Numbered from the stretch's first letter, positions 8,331 to 17,821 are shown. The stretch is DNA of 64,000 nt from Streptomyces kronopolitis (GCF_014646275.1 NZ_BMND01000014.1:62001-126000), one strand, 5' to 3'. The notes: generated by a model not told the origin, from the letters alone. Made by a program: numbers and translations.

Positions 8331-9344
8331 ATGCGCGCGCGAGGGCTGAGCAATCTGCGTGCCGTCATGGCACCGGTCGCCTCGGGCATGTGCGTGATGG
8401 CGGCGGCCGCCGCCGTCCTGGTGCCGACGCTGGGCCACTCGTCCGGGCACGGCGAACCCGTCCGGCACGGCGCGTCCGCGCCCGCGGCGCCGCACGGCGC
8501 GTCCCGCCCGGGGGCGGTACCGGCCACCGCGCGGTGCACCGCGGGCAACGCCGCCGAGAGCCTGCGGCCGTCGTCGGCGGACGGGCCGGCGGTGTCGCGG
8601 ATCAAGGAGAAGGGCCAACTGGTCGTCGGGGTCGACCAGAACACCTACCGCTGGGGCTACCGCGACCCGGCCACCGGCAAGCTGGCGGGCTTCGACATCG
8701 ACCTGGTGTGGGCGATCGCCCGGGACATCCTGGGGCCGCACCCCGATGTCGTCTTCAAGGCGGTGCCGACCGCCGAGCGGGTGCCGGCGCTCCAGCGGCG
8801 CAGCGTCGATCTGGTGGTGCGGACGATGACGATCAACTGTGCGCGCAAGGCGCAGGTCGCGTTCTCCACCGCGTACTTCCAGGCGGGGCAGCAGGTGCTG
8901 GCCCCCAAGGCGTCGCACATCAAGGCGTTCGACGATTCGCTGCGGGGCCAGCGGGTGTGCACGGCCGCGGGTTCGACGGGCGAGAGCGAGCTGCGCCGGC
9001 AGCGGCACGGCGCCACGGTGCTGACGATGCCCAATCAACTCGACTGCCTGGTACGGCTGCAGCTGGGCGAGGCCGACGCGGTGGTGACGGACAACGCGCT
9101 GGCCGCCGCGCAGACGGCCCAGGATCCGACGGTGGAGCTCAAGGGCAGCCCGTTCACCGACGAGCCGTACGGCGTGGCGATGAACAAGGGCGACACGGAC
9201 CTGGTGCGGCGGGTCAACAAGGTGCTGGACGACTACCGGGACGGCGGCAGCGGCGACAGCCCCTGGATGCGGGCGTACCGCACGTGGCTGAAGGCCGATC
9301 TGCCGGGCATACCGGGGCCGCCGTCACCGGAGTACAGCGACTGA
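8331..9344 (+). CDS. glnH: GlnH-like solute-binding protein (acidic amino acids)
   Basis: 337-residue exported protein. A hydrophobic stretch at about 11-33 serves as signal or anchor; no clear lipobox is seen, unlike the mycobacterial lipoprotein GlnH. A proline- and alanine-rich linker follows. The periplasmic-binding fold of the glutamine/glutamate class runs from about residue 88 to 325: GQLVVGVDQNTYRWGYRDP, LAGFDIDLVWAIARDILG, SVDLVVRTMTINCARK, LGEADAVVTDNA. There are no permease or ATPase genes nearby, so it is a sensor rather than a transporter part, consistent with the GlnX partner upstream. ATG 8331 has GGGGGAGAGG ahead; an in-frame GTG at 8301 overlapping the previous stop is an alternative start. 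Confidence 0.82.
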   Translation: MRARGLSNLRAVMAPVASGMCVMAAAAAVLVPTLGHSSGHGEPVRHGASAPAAPHGASRPGAVPATARCTAGNAAESLRPSSADGPAVSRIKEKGQLVVGVDQNTYRWGYRDPATGKLAGFDIDLVWAIARDILGPHPDVVFKAVPTAERVPALQRRSVDLVVRTMTINCARKAQVAFSTAYFQAGQQVLAPKASHIKAFDDSLRGQRVCTAAGSTGESELRRQRHGATVLTMPNQLDCLVRLQLGEADAVVTDNALAAAQTAQDPTVELKGSPFTDEPYGVAMNKGDTDLVRRVNKVLDDYRDGGSGDSPWMRAYRTWLKADLPGIPGPPSPEYSD

Positions 9345-9492
9345 TCCGCCCCAAGGAGCGGTGTACGGCGGATGATCGCCCCACGAAGCGGTCCGATGGC
9401 GTCACTATGGAGGCAGACCGGGAGGAGCTGACCGCGGCGGCCGGACGCCGCAGCAAACGCCGTGCACCGTACGCGTATTGGAGAGGTGATCG

Positions 9493-10812
9493 ATGGGGGT
9501 CCCTGGACCCTTCCCCGGCACGCCGGGGAGGACCGATGCCCCGGCGGCGGACCGGGAAGAGGTGGATCGCGCCCTGGACCGGCTCGGTGCCGAGTACGAG
9601 GCGATCGAGACCTCGCTGCTCGCGTTGCAGGACCACGCGGGACGCCGGCTCCTGGAGGGCGCCGACCTGACCGGCACCACCAAGGAGCGCTGGGCTGCCG
9701 CGGAGCGGTCCATCACGGTCCTGTGGTCCCTGTTCGACGCGTACACCGCGGCGTTGGAGCAGGCCCGCGTGCTGCGGACACGGCGCCGCTGGCCCTCGGC
9801 GCAGGAGCTGGCGGAGCTGAGGGAGCTGCTGCACGGCGACGCGGTGGCGGTGCCGGACGTGGCGGACGGCAGCCCCGGGGACGGCCCGGCCGGGCCCGGT
9901 GAGCGGTTCAGCCTGGTCGGGCTCGTCGAGCGGATGAACGGGCTGTACGCGCGGTCGCTGGACGTCATCGTCGCCGCCGACGCCGTCTGGTCGACGCTGC
10001 CGGCCCGGATAGATCTGCTGTCGGCCGAGCTGCAGCGGACGCGGTCGCTGGCGCACTCCGTGGGCGTGCGCCCCGGAGAGCATCCGGCGGGCGACGACCT
10101 GGAGCGGATCACCGGCGAACTCCTGCGGCTGCGTGCCCGGGTGATCGAGGACCCGCTGGCGTTCTGGGTGTCGTCGTCGACGGGCAGTTCGGCGCCGGGC
10201 GGCGGCCGCCCGGACACCGAGCGCTACGACCGTGCGGCCCGGGCACTGGAGGACATCCGGCGGGAGGTCGCCGCGGTACTGGACGTACGGCAGGACGCCG
10301 AGCGGCGGCTGATGCAGCTGCGCGACGTGCTGTCGCGGGCGGACCGCACCCTGACCGAGGCGCGGCAGGCCCGTGGCGAGGTTCTGGCGAAGATCGCCGC
10401 GTCGGAGGTGCCCGCGGTCAGCGGCCCGTCGTCGGCGTTGCACGAACAGCTGGCGGCGGCCGCCGACTACCGCAGACGGGCGCAGTGGCACCGGCTGTCG
10501 CCCCTGCTGGAGAGTCTGGAGGACGAAGCGGAGGAGGAACTCCACCGCGCCCGCGAGTCGTTGACGGCGGTGACCGCGCCGCTGGCGGTGCGCGCCGAGC
10601 TGCGCGGCCGGCTGGACGCCTACCGCGCCAAGCTCGCCCGCCACGGCATGGCCGCCGATCCGCTGCTGATCGAGCGCTACGACCTGGCGCGCCGGATGCT
10701 GTGGAGCGCGCCGTGCGATCTGCGGGCGGCCGAGCAGGCGGTGCGGCGCTATCAGCAGGCCGCGGTGGAGGCACTGGCCGCACCGCAACTGGAGGGGAGG
10801 GGGGAGTCATGA
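9493..10812 (+). CDS. Unrecognised coiled-coil protein of the PknG locus
   Basis: 439-residue soluble protein without signal peptide or membrane helix. It is rich in Arg, Glu, Ala and Leu and has several heptad-like stretches, for example ALDRLGAEYEAIETSLLALQ near the start, a central region around residues 240-320 (DIRREVAAVLDVRQDAERRL), and LESLEDEAEEELHRARESL near 340. No enzyme motif was found. It sits between the binding-protein gene and the kinase gene, and its TGA overlaps the kinase ATG (ATGA), so it is expected to be made together with the kinase. A scaffold or substrate role is an inference only. ATG 9493 follows GGAGAGG. Confidence 0.8.
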   Translation: MGVPGPFPGTPGRTDAPAADREEVDRALDRLGAEYEAIETSLLALQDHAGRRLLEGADLTGTTKERWAAAERSITVLWSLFDAYTAALEQARVLRTRRRWPSAQELAELRELLHGDAVAVPDVADGSPGDGPAGPGERFSLVGLVERMNGLYARSLDVIVAADAVWSTLPARIDLLSAELQRTRSLAHSVGVRPGEHPAGDDLERITGELLRLRARVIEDPLAFWVSSSTGSSAPGGGRPDTERYDRAARALEDIRREVAAVLDVRQDAERRLMQLRDVLSRADRTLTEARQARGEVLAKIAASEVPAVSGPSSALHEQLAAAADYRRRAQWHRLSPLLESLEDEAEEELHRARESLTAVTAPLAVRAELRGRLDAYRAKLARHGMAADPLLIERYDLARRMLWSAPCDLRAAEQAVRRYQQAAVEALAAPQLEGRGES

Positions 10813-13394
10813 CCGGGCCGACCGAGGAGCACTGCCAGCGGCGGGACTGCGCGGGCAGTTACGAGGACGTCGGCGGCGGCGAGCTGTACTGCGATCTGTG
10901 CGGGCTGGCGCCGGTGGTCTCCCCGGGCGGCCTGCTGTCCTCGCCGCCCACGGGTCTGACGGGCCGGGTCCCCATGGCCGCGACGGACACCGCCGCCGCC
11001 CGGGAGGCGGCCGGTGCCCTGCTGACGGTCCCCTCCCCCGCCCCGGGTGCGGGCGGAGCGGTGCCGTCCGGCCGCACGGCACCGTCCGGTTCGGGGCCCT
11101 CCCGCCGCTCGCTGCCCGGGCGGCTCTCGCCCCGGGCCTCCGGCGACGGTCCGGCCCGTGGAGTGCCGACGGTATCGCTGCCCCCCGGGGGCAGCGGTCC
11201 GTCCTCCGGTTCCGTGCGCGGGCGGCTGGGCGCGGGCCTGGTCGCGGTGCCGGAGGTGCCGCGGCCCGATCCGGCCACGGCGGTGCTGGCGCACCCGGAG
11301 GTCCCCGAGCGCAAGCGGTTCTGCAGTCGTGCGGAGTGCGGCGCGCCGGTCGGCCGGGGGCGCGGCGACCAGGCGGGCCGCACGGAGGGCTTCTGCGCCA
11401 AGTGCGGCCAGCCGTACAGCTTCGTGCCCAAGCTCCGCCCCGGGGACCTCGTGCACGACCAGTACGAGGTCGTGGGCTGCCTGGCGCACGGCGGGCTCGG
11501 CTGGATCTATCTGGCGACCGACCACGCCGTCTCCGACCGGTGGGTGGTGCTCAAAGGCCTGCTGGACACCGGCGACGAGGAGGCGCTGGCGGTGGCGGTG
11601 TCCGAGCGGCGCTTCCTCGCCGAGATCGAGCACGCCAACATCGTCCGGATCTACAACTTCGTGGAGCACCTCGACCGGGCGACCGGCAGCCGCGACGGCT
11701 ACATCGTCATGGAGTACGTCGGCGGCAAGTCGCTCAAGGACCTCGCCAACGACCGGCGCACCGCGCAGGGCAGGCGCGATCCGCTGCCGGTCGCGCAGGC
11801 CTGCGCCTACGGCATCGAGGCCCTGGAGGCGCTCGGCCATCTCCACAGCCGCGGCTATCTGTACTGCGATTTCAAGGTCGACAACGCCATCCAGCAGCAC
11901 GACCAGCTCAAGCTGATCGACATGGGCGCGGTGCGCAGGATGGACGACCACGAGAGCCCGATCTACGGCACGATCGGCTACCAGGCGCCCGAAATCGCCG
12001 TGCTGGGCCCATCGGTCGCCTCCGACCTCTACACCGTCGCGCGCACCCTGGCCGTCCTGACCTTCGACTTCCAGGGCCATACGAACGTCTTCGCGGACTC
12101 GCTGCCCGACCCGGACCACATCGAGGTGTTCCGCACCTACGAGTCCTTCTACCGGCTGCTGGTGCGCGCCACGGATCCGGACCGGGCCCGCAGGTTCGCC
12201 TCGGCCGAGGAGATGGCCGAGCAGCTGACGGGCGTGCTGCGTGAGGTGGTGGCCCTCCAGTCGGCGGAGCCGCGGCCCGCGCTGTCCAAGCTGTTCGGGC
12301 CCGAACTCCGCGTGGTCGACACCGAGGTGATGGCGGCGGCGGAGGGCGACAGCTCCCTGCTGGGCGGGCGCGGGGCGGCGCCCGCCGGCGCAGCGACGGC
12401 GGACCGCGGCCCGGCCCTGCGCCCCCTGGACACCACCGCCACCGCCCTCGCGCTGCCGGTGCCGCGGGTGGATCCGGGCGACCCCCACGCCGGGCTGCTG
12501 GCCGGACTGCCGGCCGCCCCGCCCGCCGAGCTGCTGGGCGCCCTGCGCTCCGCGCCGGAGCCCTCCCCGGAGTTGCGGCTGCGCGAACTGCGCGCCCTCC
12601 TGGAGACCGGGGACGGCGCGGCCGCGCGGTCGGCGCTGGAGGCGCTCACGGCCGGATCCTCCGCGCCGGGCGGCTCTCGGTCCGGCGACGGCGGCGCGGA
12701 CTGGCGGGTGGTGTGGCACCGCGGTCTGCTGGCGTTGACGGCGGGCGACCGCGAGGGCGCCGCGCTGGCCTTCGACGCGGTCTACGACGCGTTCCCCGGT
12801 GAGCCGGCCCCGAAGCTGGCGCTGGGTGTCTGCGCCGAGCTGCTGGGCCAGCTGGACAACGCCGTGGAGTATTACCGCCTGGTCTGGACGACCGACCGCA
12901 GTTACGTCAGCGCCGCGTTCGGCCTGGCCCGGGTGCGGCTGGCGGCGGGCGACCGCACGGGCGCGGTCGAGGCGCTGGAGTCCGTGCCGGAGTCGTCCAT
13001 CCATTACGTCGCGGCGCGGATCGCCGCGGTCCGCGCCCGGCTGCGGGAACGCCCCGCCCGTGACCCGCTGCTGGCGGATCTGCGGGCGGCCGCCGCCCAG
13101 ACCGAGGCCCTCGCGGCCTTCGGACTGGACGCCGAGCGCCGGGAGCGACTGGCCACCGAGGTACTGGGCACCGCCCTGGACTGGGTACTCTCCGGTAGCC
13201 ACGGTGCCGGGCCACCCGGCGCGGTGACCGCGCAGGAACCGCCGTCGCTGCTCGGCAGCCCGCTGGACGAACGCGGGCTGCGATTCGGCCTGGAGCGGTC
13301 GTACCGGCTGCTCGCACGGCTGGCGCAGCGCGGTGAGAAAAAGATCGAACTGGTGGAACGGGCCAACCGCTTCCGCCCCAGGACGTGGGTGTGA
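10809..13394 (+). CDS. pknG: PknG-like serine/threonine protein kinase
   Basis: 861-residue cytosolic kinase with PknG architecture. A zinc-ribbon-like unit (C9, C14, C28, C31) and a proline/serine-rich linker are followed by a rubredoxin-like knuckle (C172, C177, C196, C199). The kinase domain begins near 219: glycine loop AHGGLGWIYLA, K249 in VVLKG, catalytic loop YLYCDFKVDN with D354, and D371 in LIDMGAVRR. An alanine-rich, TPR-type helical region covers about 590-861. Mycobacterial PknG senses amino-acid supply with GlnX/GlnH and phosphorylates the FHA protein GarA to control 2-oxoglutarate flux. The first zinc ribbon is an addition relative to the mycobacterial protein as I know it. ATG 10809 overlaps the preceding stop; the phosphatase gene starts two bases after this stop. 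Confidence 0.9.
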   Translation: MTGPTEEHCQRRDCAGSYEDVGGGELYCDLCGLAPVVSPGGLLSSPPTGLTGRVPMAATDTAAAREAAGALLTVPSPAPGAGGAVPSGRTAPSGSGPSRRSLPGRLSPRASGDGPARGVPTVSLPPGGSGPSSGSVRGRLGAGLVAVPEVPRPDPATAVLAHPEVPERKRFCSRAECGAPVGRGRGDQAGRTEGFCAKCGQPYSFVPKLRPGDLVHDQYEVVGCLAHGGLGWIYLATDHAVSDRWVVLKGLLDTGDEEALAVAVSERRFLAEIEHANIVRIYNFVEHLDRATGSRDGYIVMEYVGGKSLKDLANDRRTAQGRRDPLPVAQACAYGIEALEALGHLHSRGYLYCDFKVDNAIQQHDQLKLIDMGAVRRMDDHESPIYGTIGYQAPEIAVLGPSVASDLYTVARTLAVLTFDFQGHTNVFADSLPDPDHIEVFRTYESFYRLLVRATDPDRARRFASAEEMAEQLTGVLREVVALQSAEPRPALSKLFGPELRVVDTEVMAAAEGDSSLLGGRGAAPAGAATADRGPALRPLDTTATALALPVPRVDPGDPHAGLLAGLPAAPPAELLGALRSAPEPSPELRLRELRALLETGDGAAARSALEALTAGSSAPGGSRSGDGGADWRVVWHRGLLALTAGDREGAALAFDAVYDAFPGEPAPKLALGVCAELLGQLDNAVEYYRLVWTTDRSYVSAAFGLARVRLAAGDRTGAVEALESVPESSIHYVAARIAAVRARLRERPARDPLLADLRAAAAQTEALAAFGLDAERRERLATEVLGTALDWVLSGSHGAGPPGAVTAQEPPSLLGSPLDERGLRFGLERSYRLLARLAQRGEKKIELVERANRFRPRTWV

Positions 13395-13395
13395 C

Positions 13396-14808
13396 ATGGG
13401 TGTGACTGGGCCGTCCCGGTGTCCGGGCTGTGACGAACCGCTCGCTGCGGGGGACAACTTCTGCGGGCGGTGCGGTGCCGCGCTCCTGGCGCCCGCCGCG
13501 CCGTCGGCGTACGGCGCCCCGGCGGTACCACCCCCGCCGCCCCCGCCCCCGATGCCTCCCGCGCCGCCCGCCCCGGCTTCCGGCACGGGCCACGGCAGTT
13601 CCGCCGAGCCGCCGCCCGACCCGCAGGCCCGCCTCCCCTACGGGGACTCCGGCACCCCGCCGCTGCCGCGGCACGCCCCGCCGCTGCCCGATCACCCGCC
13701 GGCGGTGCCCGGCCCCCCGCCGGTGACCGACGCCCCGCCGCCGCCCGCCGACCCGCGCGTGGCGGGATACGGAGCGGCCGCGGGGGGCGGCGCCGGTGCG
13801 GATGTCGAACCGCCCGCGCCGGTCACGGAATCCGATGCACCCGCAGACGGTGCCGCCCCGGTGGTGGGGCCGACCGGCACCCCCGCCCACGGCACCCCGC
13901 TGTGCGCCGCCTGCCGGTCCGCCGCCGTGGACACCGACGGCTACTGCCTGCGGTGCGGCCAGGCCCTGCCCCCCGCCCGCGACCACATGGAGTGCGAGGT
14001 GGGCGGCATCGCGGCGGTCAGCGACCGCGGCCACCGCCACCACCGCAACGAGGACTTCTTCGCCCTGCGGGCCACCACCCTCCCCGACGGCGGCCCGGCC
14101 GTGGTCGCGGTGGTCTGCGACGGCGTCTCCTCGGCGACCCGCCCGGACGAGGCCTCCGCCGCCGCGTCCGAGGCGGCGGGCGAGGCGCTTGGGGCGTCCC
14201 TGCCGCACGGCACGCATCCCCAGCAGGCCATGCACGAGGCCATCCTGGCGGCCTCCGCGGCGGTCGACGCCCTCGTCGCCGACGACTCCCCCGCGCAGGA
14301 CGAGCACCGCCAGCAGAACGCCCCGGCCTGCACCTTCGTCGGCGCGGTGGTCGGCGGCGGCCTGCTGACCGTCGGCTGGGTCGGCGACAGCCGCGCCTAC
14401 TGGATCCCCGACGACCGCACGGCGCCGCCCGCCCGGCTCACCGAGGACGACTCCTGGGCCGCCCAGATGGTCGCCAACAACCTGATGTCCGAGGCCGAGG
14501 CCAACGCCGATGAGCGGGCCCACGCCATCACCGGCTGGCTCGGCGCGGACGCCTACGAGGTCGAGCCGCACACCGCCACCTTCAAGCCGGACGGCCCCGG
14601 CATCGTGGTGGTGTGCACCGACGGGCTGTGGAACTACGCCGAGACCGCCGAGCAGATGGCCGCGGTGCTGCCGCCCGACGCCCCCGTCCGGCCGCTGGAC
14701 GCCGCCCGGGCGCTGGTCACCCACGCGCTCGACGGCGGCGGGCACGACAACGTAACAGTGGCGCTGGTGCCGTTCCCCGCACCGGCCGCGCGGGCAGGAT
14801 CGGCCTGA
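13396..14808 (+). CDS. PP2C-type protein phosphatase with two zinc ribbons
   Basis: 470-residue phosphatase. An N-terminal zinc ribbon (C9, C12, C23, C26) and a proline-rich stretch (about 35-160) lead to a second zinc ribbon (C170, C173, C184, C187). The PP2C domain from about 199 onward has the expected metal-binding segments: SDRGHRHHRNEDFF, VVCDGVSSATRP, GWVGDSRAYWI, VCTDGLW and GHDNVTVALV. It removes phosphate from Ser/Thr residues. The gene starts two bases after the kinase stop, so the most likely job is to oppose PknG-type phosphorylation, although that is inferred from position. No membrane segment is present, so the protein is cytoplasmic. Confidence 0.88.
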   Translation: MGVTGPSRCPGCDEPLAAGDNFCGRCGAALLAPAAPSAYGAPAVPPPPPPPPMPPAPPAPASGTGHGSSAEPPPDPQARLPYGDSGTPPLPRHAPPLPDHPPAVPGPPPVTDAPPPPADPRVAGYGAAAGGGAGADVEPPAPVTESDAPADGAAPVVGPTGTPAHGTPLCAACRSAAVDTDGYCLRCGQALPPARDHMECEVGGIAAVSDRGHRHHRNEDFFALRATTLPDGGPAVVAVVCDGVSSATRPDEASAAASEAAGEALGASLPHGTHPQQAMHEAILAASAAVDALVADDSPAQDEHRQQNAPACTFVGAVVGGGLLTVGWVGDSRAYWIPDDRTAPPARLTEDDSWAAQMVANNLMSEAEANADERAHAITGWLGADAYEVEPHTATFKPDGPGIVVVCTDGLWNYAETAEQMAAVLPPDAPVRPLDAARALVTHALDGGGHDNVTVALVPFPAPAARAGSA

Positions 14809-14925
14809 CCCGCTCACCCACGGAACGAGCCGGACGCCGGTAAGGGGCGCGGACACCCGCGCCCCGCGCCCCGTACGACGCACCACGGGCACCGGCCGGC
14901 CACGGCGTCCCAAGGAGCGCAACGG

Positions 14926-16269
14926 ATGGCCCACTTCGCCAAGTCCCCGGTGCCGCGTTTCTCCGCCGAGGTGCACCAGAACCCCTATCTCCCCGAGGGC
15001 GGGCGTGAGGTGCACGCCGTCGTCACGGTCACCGCGACCGGGGGCGGCACGACCGGCGGCCGGCCGGTGCCCGGGGGCGGCGGCCGGCCCGACGCCGGCG
15101 TGGTGATCGTCGTGGACTGCTCCGGGTCGATGGACCATCCGCCGGCGAAGATGCGCGGCGCCCGTGAGGCGACGGCCGCCGCCCTCGACGCGGTGCGCGA
15201 CGGGGTCGGCTTCGCGGTGGTGGCCGGTACCCACCGGGCCGTGGAGGTCTACCCCGGCGGCGGCAAGCTGGCCGTGGCCGGTGCGGACACCCGGGCCAGA
15301 GCCGTCGAGGCGCTGCGCGCGCTCCGCACGGGCGGCGGCACGGCCATCGGCAGCTGGCTGCGGCTGACCGGGCAACTGCTGTCCTGTGCCAAGGGCATCC
15401 GGCACGCGATCCTGCTCACCGACGGCCGCAACGAGCACGAGTCGCCGCAGGAGCTGCGCGCCGCCCTGGACGCCTGCCACGGCTCCTTCACCTGCGATGC
15501 CCGGGGCGTCGGCACGGACTGGGAGGTCAAGGAGGTCGGCGCGATCGCCTCGGCCCTCCTGGGCACGGCCGACATCGTCGCCGATCCGGCCGCGCTGACC
15601 GCCGACTTCACACGCATGATGGAGGCGGCGATGGCCAAGGGGGTCGCCGATGTCGGGCTGCGGCTGTGGACCCCGCTGGGCGCCGAGACCGTCTTCGTCC
15701 GGCAAGTGGCGCCGACGGTGGCGGACTTGACCGGCCGGCGCCGGGAGTCCGGGCCGCGCTCGGGGGACTATCCGACCGGCTCCTGGGGCGACGAGTCCCG
15801 CGACTACCACCTCTGCGTCCGCGTCCCGGCGGCCGGAATCGGCCAGGAAATGCTGGCCGCCCGTGTGTCATTGATCATCTCAGGGCCGGACGGGGACCCG
15901 GCCGGTCCGCCGCCGCGGCCGCTGCCGCAAGCGCTCGTACGGGCCGTGTGGACGGACGACGTGGCCGCCTTCACAGCGGTCAATCCGCAGGTGGCGCACT
16001 ACACGGGGCAGGCGGAACTGGCACAAGCGATTCAGCAGGGGATCGATGCGCGCAAGTCGGGTGATAGCGGAAATGCCATGGCGAAACTGGGCCGTGCGGT
16101 GCAGCTGGCCGGGAGCTCGGGCAACGACGAGACTGCGAAACTGCTTGCGAAGGTGGTGGACGTCGTCGACGCGGCGACCGGTACTGTGCGACTGAAGACG
16201 ACGGTCGCCCAGGCGGACGAGATGACTCTCGAAACCCGCTCCGTGAAAACCGTTCGCGTGAAGAAATAG
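14926..16269 (+). CDS. VWA-domain protein
   Basis: 447-residue protein with a von Willebrand factor A domain at about residues 57-230, including an intact metal-ion-dependent adhesion motif (VIVVDCSGSMD, D64-S66-S68) and a TDGRNEHES loop. A beta-rich segment around 235-330 is followed by a helical C-terminal part, where residues near 375-420 (MAKLGRAVQLAGSSG, KLLAKVVDVVDAATG) could bind partners. No signal peptide or membrane segment is visible. VWA domains mediate metal-dependent protein contacts. The gene lies between the phosphatase and FHA genes and is spaced about 117 bases from the former; AAGGAG precedes the ATG. A role in assembling the kinase/phosphatase system is an inference. Confidence 0.85.
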   Translation: MAHFAKSPVPRFSAEVHQNPYLPEGGREVHAVVTVTATGGGTTGGRPVPGGGGRPDAGVVIVVDCSGSMDHPPAKMRGAREATAAALDAVRDGVGFAVVAGTHRAVEVYPGGGKLAVAGADTRARAVEALRALRTGGGTAIGSWLRLTGQLLSCAKGIRHAILLTDGRNEHESPQELRAALDACHGSFTCDARGVGTDWEVKEVGAIASALLGTADIVADPAALTADFTRMMEAAMAKGVADVGLRLWTPLGAETVFVRQVAPTVADLTGRRRESGPRSGDYPTGSWGDESRDYHLCVRVPAAGIGQEMLAARVSLIISGPDGDPAGPPPRPLPQALVRAVWTDDVAAFTAVNPQVAHYTGQAELAQAIQQGIDARKSGDSGNAMAKLGRAVQLAGSSGNDETAKLLAKVVDVVDAATGTVRLKTTVAQADEMTLETRSVKTVRVKK

Positions 16270-16329
16270 CCACGATCAGTACCGAGCAGTACCACCGAGA
16301 GAATTCGGTACGGAGGGGGAAGAACCGAC

Positions 16330-17799
16330 ATGCCGACCTGCCCGAGCGGCCACCAGTCAGTGGCCGAAGACTGGTGCGAGGTGTGCGGCCAGCGGATGGC
16401 GGGCGCTGTGCCCCCGCCGCCCTCCCTGCCTGCGGGATTCCTCAACGCACCGCCCGGACCGCCCACCGGCCAGCCCGGACCGCCGCCCGCCCCGCCGCAG
16501 GGCCAGCCCGGCCCGCCGCCCGGCGGCCCCGGCTTCGGCAACCCCGGCCCCGGTGCGCCCGACCAGCAGGGCGGCCAGGGCGGTTATGGCTTCCCGGCGC
16601 CCGCACCGGGCCCCGACAACTCCGGCGGCCAGGGTGGCCAGGGTGGCTACGGCTTCCCGCCGCCCGCCCCCGGCCCCCAGGGCGGTCAGGGCGGTTACGG
16701 CTTCCCGCCCCCGGCGCCCGGCCCCGGCCCGGACCGCTCCGGGCAGTCCGAGACCTGCCCGCAGTGCGGTACGCCCCGTGAGGCGATGGCGCCGTTCTGC
16801 GAGGGGTGCCGCTACAACTTCCTCACCAACTCCCCGACGTCCTACGCGCCGCCGCCCGGACAGCAGCCGGGCCCGCCGCCCGCCGCCCCGGGCCCCCAGA
16901 GCGGATACGGTTTCCCGCCGCCGGCCCCGGGTCCGCAGGACGGTTACGGCTTCCCGCCGCCACAGCCCCAGCAGCCCCAGCCGCCGCAGCAGCACGGCAT
17001 GCCCGGAGGCGGCCCCGGCGGCATGCCCGGCCAGGGCGGCTACCCCGGCCAGCCCGGTCCCGGCGGCTACCCCGGTCAGCCCGGCCCGCCGCCCGGCATG
17101 CCCGGCCCGCCGCCGCAGCAGGGCCCCGACGACTGGCCGCTGAGCCCGCCGCACGCCCAGGCCGCGCCGCCGATGGCGCCCGCACCGCCCGGGCCGGGCC
17201 CGCAGGCCCCGTTCGAGCAGCAGCCGCCCGCGCCGTTCCCGCCGCAGGACCAGAGCCCCTACGAGCAGCAGCAGCCGGCTCCGTTCGAGCCGCAGATGCC
17301 GCCGCAGCAGGGCCCGGACCAGCAGTGGCAGGGCGGTCCCGGCACCGGCCAGGGTCCCGCGGCACCGCCGCAAGGTCCGCAGCCCGTCGTCGGCACCGGC
17401 TGGGTGGTGGCCATCGCGCCGGACCGTGAGTACTTCATGGCGATGATGGGCCGCAGCGGTCCGGAGGCGGCGGGGCTCAACCTGCCCGCGTACTCCCCCG
17501 AGCAGGTGCTGCCGCTCGCCAACGGCCAGATCGCGATCGGCCGCCGCCGGAACAGCACCGGTGAGGCCCCGGACATCGACCTGGGCAGCACGCCCGAGGA
17601 CCCGGGCGTCTCGCACCAGCACGCGCTGCTGGTGCAGCAGCAGGACGGCAGCTGGGCCGTGGTGGACCAGAACTCCACCAACGGCACGACGATCAACCTC
17701 GCCGAGGACCCGATCCAGCCCTATGTGCCGGTCCCGCTCCACGAGGGCGACCGCGTGCACGTCGGCGCCTGGACGACCCTGACCGTCCGCCGCGGCTGA
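16330..17799 (+). CDS. Zinc-ribbon and FHA-domain protein
   Basis: 489-residue protein. It opens with a zinc-binding motif (CPSGH then CEVCG, residues 4-19) and has a second zinc ribbon at C143, C146, C157, C160. The middle is a low-complexity Pro/Gly/Gln region with repeated YGFPPPAPGP units on both sides of that ribbon. The forkhead-associated domain occupies about 395-487: IAIGRRRNS, GVSHQHALLVQQQDG, VDQNSTNGTTINL, all with the arginine, serine-histidine and asparagine residues that bind phosphothreonine. An FHA protein is the known target class of PknG (GarA), so this is a candidate substrate or reader of the linked kinase. It is much longer than GarA. It ends the locus at a strong terminator. 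Confidence 0.88.
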   Translation: MPTCPSGHQSVAEDWCEVCGQRMAGAVPPPPSLPAGFLNAPPGPPTGQPGPPPAPPQGQPGPPPGGPGFGNPGPGAPDQQGGQGGYGFPAPAPGPDNSGGQGGQGGYGFPPPAPGPQGGQGGYGFPPPAPGPGPDRSGQSETCPQCGTPREAMAPFCEGCRYNFLTNSPTSYAPPPGQQPGPPPAAPGPQSGYGFPPPAPGPQDGYGFPPPQPQQPQPPQQHGMPGGGPGGMPGQGGYPGQPGPGGYPGQPGPPPGMPGPPPQQGPDDWPLSPPHAQAAPPMAPAPPGPGPQAPFEQQPPAPFPPQDQSPYEQQQPAPFEPQMPPQQGPDQQWQGGPGTGQGPAAPPQGPQPVVGTGWVVAIAPDREYFMAMMGRSGPEAAGLNLPAYSPEQVLPLANGQIAIGRRRNSTGEAPDIDLGSTPEDPGVSHQHALLVQQQDGSWAVVDQNSTNGTTINLAEDPIQPYVPVPLHEGDRVHVGAWTTLTVRRG

Positions 17800-17821
17800 G
17801 CCCGCGCCGGCATCCGGCGAT

